This document shows positions 8,049-16,060 of a stretch of 64,000 bases of DNA, in pieces; position 1 is the first letter of the stretch; every line of letters starts with the position of its first letter. The notes beneath the pieces were generated by a model that saw nothing but the letters and a program-made list of their open reading frames with translations, made no database searches and had not been told where the DNA came from. Source of the DNA: Kitasatospora sp. NBC_00315 (GTDB lineage: Bacteria > Actinomycetota > Actinomycetes > Streptomycetales > Streptomycetaceae); the NCBI RefSeq assembly GCF_041435095.1, contig NZ_CP108025.1, positions 3,720,001 through 3,784,000 of the forward strand, written 5' to 3'. A program made the position numbers and the translations under genes.

Positions 8049-8194
8049 GGTGGTCAACTCCCCGTCGCGGTGCATCGCACGGCAACCACGCCGTACGGGC
8101 CCAGGTTGGTCGCTCGTACCCGGGAACCCTACCTTCCGCGCGTGACCCGGGGAAAAGCCCCGTACGGGCCGCCGCTCCCGGCCGCGGCCGGGAG

Positions 8195-10024
8195 TCAGCC
8201 GGCCCGGCGGTGCGAGCGCTCGCCGCGGGCACCGCGGACGGCGCCACCGCGGGCCCGCTTCTCGTCGTACATCCGTTCGTCGGCGGTGTGCAGCACCTCT
8301 TCGATGCTCATGCCGCAGCCCGCCCAGCCGATCCCCAGGCTGACGCCCACCCGCATCGCGCGGTTGTCGATCCGCATCGGCGGGATGATCGCGGTGCGCA
8401 GCCGGTTGGAGAGCTCCTTGGCCTCCTCGCGGCCGATCCCGTCGGCCAGCACCACGAACTCGTCGCCGCCGAGCCGGGCCACCGTGTCACCCTCCCGGAC
8501 GACCTGCTGGAGCCGCCGGGCGACCTCGACCAGGACGGCGTCGCCGGCGTTGTGACCGAACCGGTCGTTGATCGACTTGAAGCCGTCCAGGTCGCAGAAG
8601 AGGACCGCGAGGCCCTTCTCGCCGCCGGCCGCGGCGCCGCCGGAGCGCAGCGCCCCGCTCCAGAGCTCACCCCCGCCCGCGAGGTCGGCGGGCACCACCG
8701 CGTGCGCGTGGTCGGCGCCCGCGCCGTAGGCCGGCAGGTAGCCGGCCGGCCGGCCGGCCCCGAGCGCCTCGGGACCGCCGTAGCCGTGCATCGGCACCGG
8801 GCCGGAGCCGTGGCCCTCGATGCCGTCGAAGGCGGAGTGCGAGCTGTACGAGAGCTCGCCCGCCCCGGCGTAGCCCGGCTCCGGCAGCCGGTCCGCACCG
8901 TACGCCGCCGCGTGCTGGGGCGCCCCGCCGGGTGCCTGCGGCAGGCCGCAGAGCCGGCGCCCGAGCCGGGCCTTCAGCTCGGCGCCGTTCGGCAGCCCGG
9001 TGAGCGCGTCGTGGCTGGCCCGGTGGGCCAGCTGGAACTCGTGCCGCTTGCGTTCCTCGATGTCCTCGACGTGGGTGAGCAGGAAGCTCGGGCCCTCGGC
9101 GGCGTCGGCGACCACCGAGTTGCGCAGACAGACCCACTGGTAGCCGCCGTCCCGCCGGGAGAGCCGCAGTTCGGCGCGGCCGCTCTCGGCGCTGGTGCGC
9201 TCCAGCAGGGCTCTGTCCTCGGGGTGGACCAGGTCGGAGAAGCTCTGCTGGCGCAGCACCGCGCGCGGGCGGCCGAGCAGCCGGCAGAGCGCGTCGTTGA
9301 CCCGGGTGAGCTGGCCCCGGCCGGCGCCGTGCAGCTCGGTGATCGCCATCCCGCTGGGGGCGTACTCGAAGGCCTGCCGGAAGCTCTCCTCGCTGGCCCG
9401 CAGAGCCTGCTGCTCCTTCTCCAGCCGGGCCAGCGCGCGCTGCATCTCGGCGCGCAGGCGGGCGTTGCCGATCGCGATGGAGGCCTGCAGGGAGAACATC
9501 TCCAGGGCTTCGCGGGTCCACGCGCCGGGGCGCTTGCCGCTGCGCGGGCGGTCGACCGAGAGCACGCCGAGCAGGTCGCCGCCGGCGCTGTACATCGGGG
9601 CGAGCAGGCCGTCGCTGGGGTGCCAGTCGTTGGTGTAGACGGGCAGCGGGCCGTCGCCCGTCCAGCGCGGGATGTCGCTGCCGATGGCCCAGCCCCGGTC
9701 GTACGGCAGGAAGCGCAGGGTGCCCCAGTGGTCGCTGACGCCGAGCAGCCGGTCCCAGGACTCCCGGGAGCCGACCTGGCCGAGCAGGACGGAGGGGCCG
9801 CCGAGGGCACTCTCCTCCAGCTCCCAGACGGCCGCCACCACCAGGTCGCCGTCGGGGCGTACGAGGCTCACCGCGGCGGCGTCGAAGCCGAGTCCGTGCA
9901 CCGCGCCCTCGACCACGGCCTGCAACGTGCCCGCCAGGCTGCGGGCAGCATTGAGGTCCGCCACGACCCGGTGCAAGGTGCGGAGGGTCGCCAGGCGGAC
10001 GTACGGCTCCGACTCGGCTTCCAT
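8195..10024 (-). CDS. cdgB: Diguanylate cyclase CdgB (GAF-PAS-GGDEF)
   Basis: A 609-residue cytoplasmic enzyme that makes cyclic di-GMP from two GTP. Layout: N-terminal GAF domain (about 25-185), short coiled coil (NARLRAEMQRALARLEKEQQ), PAS domain with PAC end (about 215-330), then a GGDEF domain with the intact GGDEF at 519-523 and the product-inhibition site RxxD at 510-513 (REGD). About 120 low-complexity residues interrupt the GGDEF domain between DALTGLPNGAELKARL and LAVLFCDLDGFKSIND. Domain order and ends match CdgB, a BldD-controlled cyclase of Streptomyces. The ATG at 10024 has GGGGAG about 7 bases upstream. A perfect CRP-type palindrome lies about 120 bases upstream. In Streptomyces, c-di-GMP delays sporulation through BldD and RsiG; rsiG is also in this window. 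Confidence 0.93.
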   Translation of the reverse strand: MEAESEPYVRLATLRTLHRVVADLNAARSLAGTLQAVVEGAVHGLGFDAAAVSLVRPDGDLVVAAVWELEESALGGPSVLLGQVGSRESWDRLLGVSDHWGTLRFLPYDRGWAIGSDIPRWTGDGPLPVYTNDWHPSDGLLAPMYSAGGDLLGVLSVDRPRSGKRPGAWTREALEMFSLQASIAIGNARLRAEMQRALARLEKEQQALRASEESFRQAFEYAPSGMAITELHGAGRGQLTRVNDALCRLLGRPRAVLRQQSFSDLVHPEDRALLERTSAESGRAELRLSRRDGGYQWVCLRNSVVADAAEGPSFLLTHVEDIEERKRHEFQLAHRASHDALTGLPNGAELKARLGRRLCGLPQAPGGAPQHAAAYGADRLPEPGYAGAGELSYSSHSAFDGIEGHGSGPVPMHGYGGPEALGAGRPAGYLPAYGAGADHAHAVVPADLAGGGELWSGALRSGGAAAGGEKGLAVLFCDLDGFKSINDRFGHNAGDAVLVEVARRLQQVVREGDTVARLGGDEFVVLADGIGREEAKELSNRLRTAIIPPMRIDNRAMRVGVSLGIGWAGCGMSIEEVLHTADERMYDEKRARGGAVRGARGERSHRRAG

Positions 10025-10379
10025 GCGGGGGCTCCCCGGCTGCTTCGGATAGTTCTTGATTGGTTATCGTCCGATTGCCAGAAGAACTGAATCACAGGGA
10101 GCACAACGATCGGCACTCTCGGTCAGCAATAGCCTGCCACTTGTGACTCAAATCACATCATGGATATGCGCCCTTATTCAGTTCATCCGCCCAATAGGTG
10201 GACATATCGCTACATCGCGACCTTTCAGATGGTCGGCCGCAGCGGCCCGGGCCTGAAGCCACCGGACGGCCGGCAGGCCCTGCGGTTCACTCCTGGGAGT
10301 GACGAAGCGGTCCTACCCGTGTCCCGCCGGGAGTCCTACGACCAGGGCCCGATGCCGCGCCGGCCGCCCGGCGACTACC
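10025..10379. other. AT-richer divergent intergenic region cdgB / flavin reductase
   Basis: A 355-base gene-free stretch, clearly less GC-rich than its surroundings between about 10050 and 10240. It contains the CRP-like palindrome at 10142-10157. I looked for a BldD box (TnACnCwGnGTnA) and found no good match. Confidence 0.6.
10142..10157. promoter_or_regulatory. CRP-like palindrome TGTGA-N6-TCACA
   Basis: TGTGACTCAAATCACA is a perfect match to the classical CRP core and agrees with the GTG-N8-CAC-like motif described for Streptomyces Crp. It lies 118 bases upstream of the cdgB start and 222 bases upstream of the flavin reductase start, in an AT-rich region suited to a promoter. Confidence 0.5.
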
Positions 10380-10925
10380 GTGCGGTACGTGTACTCGTCC
10401 CCGCAGCCCGACGCTGCCCCCCTCGCCACGCCCGACGAGTTCCGGGCGGCCCTCTCCCAGCTCGCCTCCGGCGTGACACTGGTGACCGTCCACGACCCGG
10501 AGGAAGGGGCGAACGGCGAGGACGTCGGCATGACCGCGACGTCGTTCCTCTCCGTCTCGTTGGAGCCGCCGCTCGTGCTGATCTCGGTCCGTGAGGACTC
10601 CCGGATGGACGAGGTGCTCTCCCGGGTCGACACCTGGGCCGTCTCGCTGCTCGGCGAGGGGCAGCGGACGCTCGGTGCCCGGTTCGCCATGAAGGGGCGG
10701 CTCAGCGACCGCCTGCTGTTCGCGGACACCCCGCACCGGCGCGGCCCGATCAGCGGCGCGCCGCTGATCGACCGGGCGCTGGCCACCGTCGAGTGCCGCA
10801 CCGAGCAGCGGATAGCCGCCGGCGACCACACGCTGCTGCTCGGACGGGTCCTCCAGGCCCGCGTGCCCGATCCCGGTGGCAACCCGCTGCTGTACTTCCG
10901 CGGTGGCTACCGGCAACTCGGCTGA
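10380..10925 (+). CDS. Flavin reductase-like FMN-binding protein
   Basis: A 181-residue protein of the flavin reductase domain family (HpaC/ActVB type split-barrel). The segment LASGVTLVTVHD, then GMTATSFLSVSLEPPLVLIS, and the C-terminal HTLLLGRVLQARVPD...PLLYFRGGYRQL are typical. Members use NAD(P)H to reduce FMN or FAD for a partner monooxygenase; no partner is adjacent, so the role is open. Start GTG 10380 is chosen because it begins the conserved part (RYVYSSPQPDAAP); the frame is open to 10299 without support. It is convergent with arfB. Confidence 0.85.
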   Translation: MRYVYSSPQPDAAPLATPDEFRAALSQLASGVTLVTVHDPEEGANGEDVGMTATSFLSVSLEPPLVLISVREDSRMDEVLSRVDTWAVSLLGEGQRTLGARFAMKGRLSDRLLFADTPHRRGPISGAPLIDRALATVECRTEQRIAAGDHTLLLGRVLQARVPDPGGNPLLYFRGGYRQLG

Positions 10926-10958
10926 GCCGCGGCGGCCCGCCCGCCCGGTGAACCGCGG

Positions 10959-11387
10959 TCAGTCACCCTGCGAGCGCCGCCCCTGCTTCAGCTCCGCCCG
11001 GTGGCGTTTGTTGGACAGCCGCCGCTCGACCATGCCCTTGCTGGGCTTGGTCGCCCGCCGGGCCTTGGGCGGCGGCGCGGTCGCCTCCCCCAGCAACGAG
11101 GCCAGCCGGGCCGCCGCGACCTCGCGGTTGCGCCACTGGGAGCGGTGCTCGGAGGCCTTGACCACCAGCACCCTGCCGTCCACCAGCCGACTCGCGAGCC
11201 GCTCCAGGGCGCGTTGCTTCCACACCTCGGGCAGGGCCGCCGAGGCGGCCAGGTCGAAGCGGAGCTCGACCTGGGTGTCGGAGGTGTTCACGTGCTGGCC
11301 ACCGGGGCCGGAGGAACGGGAGAAGCGCCACAGGAGCTCGGCGTCGGGGACGACCACCGATCCCCGGACGCGGATGGGCTCGGGCAT
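10959..11387 (-). CDS. arfB: Alternative ribosome-rescue factor ArfB
   Basis: A 142-residue peptidyl-tRNA hydrolase of the class I release-factor fold that frees ribosomes stalled without a stop codon. The GGQ catalytic motif is present (SSGPGGQHVNTSDTQVEL, about residues 24-41), and the protein ends in a basic tail (SNKRHRAELKQGRRSQ) of the kind that inserts into the empty mRNA channel. No codon-recognition domain is present and the length is that of ArfB. The ATG at 11387 gives the usual family start PEPIRVRG; the frame is open to 11456 but would overlap the divergent gene. Confidence 0.92.
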   Translation of the reverse strand: MPEPIRVRGSVVVPDAELLWRFSRSSGPGGQHVNTSDTQVELRFDLAASAALPEVWKQRALERLASRLVDGRVLVVKASEHRSQWRNREVAAARLASLLGEATAPPPKARRATKPSKGMVERRLSNKRHRAELKQGRRSQGD

Positions 11388-11455
11388 GGCACCATCATCG
11401 CGCGCCGGACGGGGACCGGTCACGCGGTTATCCACCACCGCCCGGACCCCCGACA

Positions 11456-11953
11456 ATGGCGGATGTGATCGAGCTCGGCTACTCCCTGTCCAACCGCTTC
11501 CCGGACCCCCCGCAGACCGACTACCGCAACGCCTCCGTGCAGGCGCTGCGGTACGACCTGTTCTGCGGGGACGTCTTCCTGGACGCGGACGGTGAAGAGG
11601 TTTCCACAGGCTGGGGATGGGTGCCGGTCCTCGACTTCGCCTGGGCCCTGTGCGACATCGTCGAGGAACTCGACCGGGATCCGGACGGCAACCGGGCCGC
11701 CCGGGTGCAGGGAGCGGACCTGGACTTCACCCAGAACACCGAACTGCTCCGGTTCGCCCGCCGCTTCAACTGGGTCGAGGTGACCGCCACCTGGCTGCCC
11801 GACGCGCCGCCCGTCGTGGTGCGCCACTCCGAGCTGCGGCGCGAGGCCAGGGATTTCCTCCAGGACACCCTCGCCGACCTCTTCGACATGCACTCCGATC
11901 TGGCCGACAATCCGAACATCTGGTCCCTGCAGGGCCGGTTCCGCCGCATCTGA
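11456..11953 (+). CDS. Conserved hypothetical protein
   Basis: A 165-residue soluble acidic protein with no signal peptide or membrane segment. It begins [19 protein letters not shown] and contains [20 protein letters not shown], then [20 protein letters not shown] near the end. Codon use is normal for the genome. I do not recognise a family with known function, though similar proteins seem common in Streptomyces. It is divergent from arfB (68 bases between starts) and monocistronic. There is no clear Shine-Dalgarno sequence. Confidence 0.8.
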   Translation: MADVIELGYSLSNRFPDPPQTDYRNASVQALRYDLFCGDVFLDADGEEVSTGWGWVPVLDFAWALCDIVEELDRDPDGNRAARVQGADLDFTQNTELLRFARRFNWVEVTATWLPDAPPVVVRHSELRREARDFLQDTLADLFDMHSDLADNPNIWSLQGRFRRI

Positions 11954-12107
11954 CGGACCGGCACGGCGGCGCGCCCGAAAACGATCATTGAACGGGCCAT
12001 TGCCCGGCCTTCACCCGGGCAAAAGAATCTCGACGACCGGGATTCGGAACCAAGCCCGGCCGTTCCCGCGTTATCTCCGGCAAAAGCAACGAAGGGACAG
12101 CATCACC

Positions 12108-12683
12108 ATGCCAGTGAGCCTCTCCAAGGGTGGCAACGTCTCGCTGACCAAGGAGGCCCCCGGCCTGTCCGCGGTCACCGTCGGCCTCGGCTGGGACGTC
12201 AGGACCACCACGGGTGCCGAGTTCGACCTCGACGCCAGCGCGATCGTGCTGAACGCGGACGGCAAGGTCCTGTCCAACAGTCACTTCGTGTTCTTCAACA
12301 ACACCAGCACCCCGGACAACACCGTCGTGCACACCGGTGACAACCGCACCGGTGAGGGCGCCGGCGACGACGAGGCGATCAACGTCAACCTCGCCGGCCT
12401 GCCCGCCGAGGCAACGAAGATCACCTTCCCGGTCTCGATCTACGACGCGGTGGCCCGCTCGCAGAGCTTCGGGCAGGTCCGCAACGCCTACATCCGCGTG
12501 CTCAACGCGGCCGGCGGCGCCGAGATCGCCCGCTACGACCTCTCCGAGGACGCCGCCACCGAGACCGCCATGATCTTCGGCGAGCTCTACCGCAACGGCG
12601 CCGAGTGGAAGTTCCGCGCGGTCGGCCAGGGCTACGCCTCCGGCCTGGCCGGCATCGCGCAGGACTTCGGCGTCCAGCTCTGA
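12108..12683 (+). CDS. TerD-family calcium-binding stress protein
   Basis: A 191-residue single-domain TerD protein (tellurium-resistance/stress family; cytoplasmic, calcium-binding beta sandwich). Both acidic calcium motifs are visible: [20 protein letters not shown] and [20 protein letters not shown], followed by [11 protein letters not shown] and [13 protein letters not shown]. Start ATG 12108 is fixed by GAAGGGA upstream and by the family start [13 protein letters not shown]. No other ter genes are adjacent, so this is one of the scattered Streptomyces TerD paralogues that influence development. A very strong hairpin follows the stop. Confidence 0.93.
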   Translation: MPVSLSKGGNVSLTKEAPGLSAVTVGLGWDVRTTTGAEFDLDASAIVLNADGKVLSNSHFVFFNNTSTPDNTVVHTGDNRTGEGAGDDEAINVNLAGLPAEATKITFPVSIYDAVARSQSFGQVRNAYIRVLNAAGGAEIARYDLSEDAATETAMIFGELYRNGAEWKFRAVGQGYASGLAGIAQDFGVQL

Positions 12684-12697
12684 CACTCCCGCCCGCG

Positions 12698-12750
12698 CCA
12701 CGACGACGGATGCCCGGCCCCCACCGGGGGCCGGGCATCCGTCGTCGTGG
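12698..12750. terminator. Perfect 25-bp hairpin between terD and a convergent gene
   Basis: Arms 12698-12722 and 12726-12750 are exact reverse complements with an ACC loop. It begins 15 bases after the terD stop codon and ends 7 bases before the stop of the convergent gene, so it must serve both. Confidence 0.75.
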
Positions 12751-12756
12751 CCCCGG

Positions 12757-13959
12757 TCAGCGGCCGGCGCGCAGCGCGGGCAGCTCGATGTACTCGGTGT
12801 CGTCGTCCGCGCTCAGGTCGACCACCTCGGGGGCCAGGCCCTGCGGCCGCTCCGACTCCCGCACCTGCTCGGGCCCGGCGGCCTCCGGGGCGCCGAAGAG
12901 GGCGCTCTCGGCGACCGCCTCGTCACCCAGCACGTCCGCCAGGTCCGCCCGCTCGCCCAGCTCCGAGACACTGCCCACGGCAGGGGCCGGCGCCACCGCG
13001 CGGACGGCGGCACCGCCACGCCCGAAGAAGCTGAAGTTCTGGCCCCGGCCGGACTGCGAGGTCCGCGGACGCTGGCGCTCGGGCCGCAGCACGGCCGCCG
13101 GGGCGCCGCCCAGCTGCTCCACGGTGGCCGTCAGCACCGGCCGCAGGGGCGACGCGCCGACCGCGCGGGCGCCCAACCCGGGCTGCGCCGCACGAGCCGC
13201 GGCGGGCACCGCCGAGACCGACGCGCCCGGGACGGGCTGCGCGGGAGCGACCGGGGCCGGCGCGGCCACCGGGACGGCCGCCAGGGCCGGAACGCCCTTC
13301 TCGGCCACGACGGCCGCGGCGGTCGCGACGGGCCGGGCGGCCGGCGGGGCCGTGGTGGCCGGCACCGGACGGGCCCGCAGCGACAGCTCCGCTCCGGCGA
13401 CCCGCTCGCGCTGTTCCTCCAGCGCCGCGGCCTGCCTCGCCAGGTGCCGCAGCACGGACGCCGCACGGACGTAAGCGGCCGGGGTCGCCGGGTGCCTGGG
13501 CCGGGCCGCCGCGAGCGCCCGCTGGGTCGCCTCGGCCTCCTTGAGAGCCTGCTCGGCGACCATGACGGCCCGCTCGCGCAGCAGCCGGGCGATCTCGGTC
13601 TCGGCCTTCGCCAGACGCGACTTCTCCGCGGTGAGCCGGCGCCCGAAGCGGGTGGCCCGCTCCTCGGCGACCTCGGCGGCGTACTCGGTCTCGGCGAGCT
13701 GCTCCTCGAAGCGCTCCTCCGCCCGCATCCGCTGCGCCGCGGCCACCTCGGCGGCCGCGCGGGCGGCGCGGTCCCGCTGGCGCAGCAGCAGGGTGATGCC
13801 CAGCGCGGCGAGCACGGCGGCGACGCCCACCGAACGGACCAGCACCGGGTCCTGACTGAAGACCAGGGCGGTCACGGCGGCCACGACGAGCACGGCGGCG
13901 GCGGTGGGGGGAGCGATCCGGCCGAGGACGGAGGAATGACGATGACGTCCGCGAGACAT
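12757..13959 (-). CDS. Two-TM coiled-coil protein with Ala/Pro-rich tail
   Basis: A 400-residue protein of unknown function. Two adjacent transmembrane helices sit at the N terminus (AAAVLVVAAVTALVFS and AAVLAALGITLLLRQ), followed by an Ala/Glu/Arg-rich coiled coil (about residues 65-190, with AEERFEEQLAETEYAAEVAE), then a long Ala/Pro/Val low-complexity region and an acidic end (LSADDDTEYIELPALRAGR). The form suggests a membrane-tethered scaffold with the coil in the cytoplasm. The ATG at 13959 is preferred: a CTGACA/18 bp/TAGTTT promoter ends 7 bases upstream, so the mRNA is probably leaderless. I recognise no family. Confidence 0.75.
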   Translation of the reverse strand: MSRGRHRHSSVLGRIAPPTAAAVLVVAAVTALVFSQDPVLVRSVGVAAVLAALGITLLLRQRDRAARAAAEVAAAQRMRAEERFEEQLAETEYAAEVAEERATRFGRRLTAEKSRLAKAETEIARLLRERAVMVAEQALKEAEATQRALAAARPRHPATPAAYVRAASVLRHLARQAAALEEQRERVAGAELSLRARPVPATTAPPAARPVATAAAVVAEKGVPALAAVPVAAPAPVAPAQPVPGASVSAVPAAARAAQPGLGARAVGASPLRPVLTATVEQLGGAPAAVLRPERQRPRTSQSGRGQNFSFFGRGGAAVRAVAPAPAVGSVSELGERADLADVLGDEAVAESALFGAPEAAGPEQVRESERPQGLAPEVVDLSADDDTEYIELPALRAGR

Positions 13960-13966
13960 GCACAAG

Positions 13967-13996
13967 AAACTAGCGTGCGAATTGGGCCCCTGTCAG
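13967..13996 (-). promoter_or_regulatory. Promoter of the coiled-coil membrane protein, leaderless
   Basis: On the minus strand: -35 CTGACA (13991-13996), 18-base spacer, -10 TAGTTT (13967-13972), then 7 bases to the ATG at 13959. This is one of the best promoter matches in the window. Confidence 0.6.
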
Positions 13997-14140
13997 CCCA
14001 GGGTGCCATTCCGCCCTTGACACGCCGAGAGGATTACCGCACGTGTCCACCCGCTCGCCCAAGGTCACCACGGGCGGAGCGCGCCGGCCGGGCGACGGCG
14101 TGTACAGCTGCTGCGGCGGCGTGCGGGCCGGGGCAGCCCG

Positions 14141-14180
14141 GCGGTTCAGCGCGGCGAGGCGCGGTTCAGCGCGGCGAGGC
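14141..14180. repeat. Exact 20-bp tandem duplication at the DUF3180 stop
   Basis: GCGGTTCAGCGCGGCGAGGC occurs twice in a row (14141-14160, 14161-14180). The right copy contains the stop codon of the DUF3180 gene; the left copy lies just beyond it. Confidence 0.9.
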
Positions 14181-14654
14181 GGCCGGACCGGTCGGGTCGT
14201 CGTGGTCCTCGGGCAGCCGGCAGACGTGCTGGAGCCAGAGCGCCGCCGCCATCACGCCCACCCCGGCGAGCACCGCGAACCCCGCCGTGACCGCCTGCGA
14301 GCGGCGCGCCTCGACGTCCAGCTCGGTGAGCAGCTGGATGCCCGTCCCCGCGTAGATCCCCGTCACGACGGCCGAGACCAGTGCGCTCGCCTGCGCCAGC
14401 ACGACGGCGCGGGCGGCGCCCAGCGGGTCGACGCCCTTGGCCCCGGGCTGCCGCTCGCGCGCCGCCTTGAGACGGGCGCGCAGCGAGATCGCGGTGGCCA
14501 GCAGCACCACCGCCACCGCGGCCAGCACGATCGGGGCGGCGGTGGGCACACCGGGCAGGGTGTCCAGGGACGCCCACAGCCTGGCACCGGCCCAGGCCAG
14601 CGCCGTGGTGACAGCGGTGATGCCGGCCAGCAGACGGATGCGAAGCAGCTTCAC
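14166..14654 (-). CDS. DUF3180 membrane protein
   Basis: A 162-residue integral membrane protein of the actinobacterial DUF3180 family, commonly found next to folK. About four transmembrane helices are visible: near residues 8-30, LAAVAVVLLATAISL, ASALVSAVVTGIYAGTGI and AVLAGVGVMAAALWLQHVC. Start MKLLRIRLLAG is typical. Function is unknown; the position downstream of the folate genes is conserved in the family, but here a 15-bp hairpin separates it from folK, so it may be transcribed separately. Confidence 0.85.
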   Translation of the reverse strand: MKLLRIRLLAGITAVTTALAWAGARLWASLDTLPGVPTAAPIVLAAVAVVLLATAISLRARLKAARERQPGAKGVDPLGAARAVVLAQASALVSAVVTGIYAGTGIQLLTELDVEARRSQAVTAGFAVLAGVGVMAAALWLQHVCRLPEDHDDPTGPAASPR

Positions 14655-14771
14655 TCGGACAAGGTCCTTCCCGGATACCGGAGAGACGGGCGGCCGTACC
14701 CGGGTGGCACGGCGGCGGCGTCAGGCCACCGTATCGGGCCCGCACGCGCTGACACCTACTCGTACGGTCGG

Positions 14772-14806
14772 GGAGCCGTCCCGGTTCCCGACCGGGACGG
14801 CTCCCG
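14772..14806. terminator. Hairpin downstream of the folate gene cluster
   Basis: Perfect 15-bp inverted repeat (14772-14786 with 14792-14806) and 5-base loop, between the folK stop and the DUF3180 start on the same strand. Confidence 0.65.
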
Positions 14807-14829
14807 CCGACCGGCGCCGGGGTGCACGG

Positions 14830-15429
14830 CTACTCGGGCAGTCGCAGCTCGATGTCCTCCCGGCGACGGACACCCTGTGCCGTCTCGCCGCCGAGGCCCT
14901 CCAGCAACGTGGCGACCGTGCCGAGGCCCGGCAGTTCGGCCGCCGGGTCGGCGTCCAGCCACGGGGCGAGCACGAAGGCCCGCTCCTGGGAGCGCGGGTG
15001 CGGAAGCAGCAACTCGGGGTCGTCACTGGTGACGCCCTCGTAGGCGAGGATGTCGACGTCCAGGGTGCGCGGCCCCCAGCGGACGGTGCGGACCCGGCCG
15101 AAGGCGTCCTCGACCGCGTTGCCCCGCTCCAGCAGGGAGTGCGGCGGCAGGGTGGTGCGCAGCACGACCACCGCGTTGTAGTAGTTGGGCTGCTCCTCGG
15201 GGCCGCCGAGGGCCTCCGTCTCGTACACCGCGGAGACGGCCTTGATCCGCAGCCCGGGGGTGTCGGCGAGGGCGTCGACGGCACCCTGCAGGGTCTCCAG
15301 GCGGTTGCCCAGGTTGCTGCCGAGGGCGATCACCGCGTACCGCGGGTTGTGCAGCGTGGTGTCCGCCGAGTCCACCCGGCGCTCCAGGTCGAACGTGGTC
15401 GGCGAGGCGGTCGGATCACTGGTGCTCAT
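14830..15429 (-). CDS. folK: HPPK, folate pathway pyrophosphokinase
   Basis: 2-amino-4-hydroxy-6-hydroxymethyldihydropteridine pyrophosphokinase, 199 residues; it transfers pyrophosphate from ATP to the pterin in dihydrofolate synthesis. Key segments: AVIALGSNLGNRLETLQGAV (about residues 33-52), YETEALGGPEEQPNYYNAVV, and the signature RWGPRTLDVDILAYEG with the metal-binding Asp residues. An N-terminal extension of about 30 residues (DPTASPTTFDLERRVDSADT) precedes the core, as in other Streptomyces HPPKs. It follows folB by 42 bases and ends the folP-folB-folK run. Confidence 0.95.
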   Translation of the reverse strand: MSTSDPTASPTTFDLERRVDSADTTLHNPRYAVIALGSNLGNRLETLQGAVDALADTPGLRIKAVSAVYETEALGGPEEQPNYYNAVVVLRTTLPPHSLLERGNAVEDAFGRVRTVRWGPRTLDVDILAYEGVTSDDPELLLPHPRSQERAFVLAPWLDADPAAELPGLGTVATLLEGLGGETAQGVRRREDIELRLPE

Positions 15430-15471
15430 CGGATTCCCTCTGCGGCTTGGCGGCGGGACTCGGCGCGCAGG

Positions 15472-15843
15472 TCATGCGCGGCCCCGGTGGATGGTGACGG
15501 TGACGTCGTCGAACGGCACGGTGATGGGGGCGTCCGGCTTGTGCACCGTGACCTCGACCTCCTCCACCGGGTCGTGCTTGAGGCACTGGTCGGCGATGCG
15601 CTGGGCGAGCGTCTCGATCAGGTCGACCGGCTCGCCCGCGATCACCGCGGTGACCTCCTCGGCGATGACTCCGTAGTGCGCCGTGCGGGTGAGATCGTCG
15701 CCGGATGCGGCAGGGCGGGTGTCGAGGAACAGCACGAGGTCGACCACGAAGGTCTGGCCCTCGACGCGCTCACGCTCGAAGACGCCGTGGTGGCCCCGGG
15801 CTCGCAGACCCCGCAGGGTGACGCGGTCCAGCAAACGAATCAC
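15472..15843 (-). CDS. folB: Dihydroneopterin aldolase
   Basis: A 123-residue dihydroneopterin aldolase (7,8-dihydroneopterin to 6-hydroxymethyl-dihydropterin plus glycolaldehyde). It shows LRGLRARGHHGVFERER with the family Glu, DLTRTAHYGVIAEEV and the C-terminal EVTVHKPDAPITVPFDDVTV. Length is right for the family. GTG 15843 is used; a shorter start two or three codons later would leave the core intact. It lies between the SnoaL-like gene (217 bases upstream) and folK. Confidence 0.95.
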   Translation of the reverse strand: MIRLLDRVTLRGLRARGHHGVFERERVEGQTFVVDLVLFLDTRPAASGDDLTRTAHYGVIAEEVTAVIAGEPVDLIETLAQRIADQCLKHDPVEEVEVTVHKPDAPITVPFDDVTVTIHRGRA

Positions 15844-16060
15844 TGCTCCCAGTCGGACGGGCCCTGCCTGCGCAGGGCGAAGGCGGGCATCGTCGCCCGC
15901 CGGTCATCGAATCTACCTGCGAGCACTGACAACGCCTGACCGTCCTACCCGGCACGGTGTGGCGTCACGCACGCCGAAGCGGCGATCGAGGTGAACGTTC
16001 CGTGCCCGTACCGGGTGGGTGCCGTTGTCCCTCCGGCGCGGGGCCGCCGGGCCGCCGGCC

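Noticed and set aside
8210-10090. 626-codon open frame on the plus strand
   Set aside because: Antisense to cdgB, which has intact GAF, PAS and GGDEF motifs.
10025-10379. BldD box upstream of cdgB
   Set aside because: BldD control of cdgB is expected from other Streptomyces, but no sequence close to TnACnCwGnGTnA was found in this stretch.
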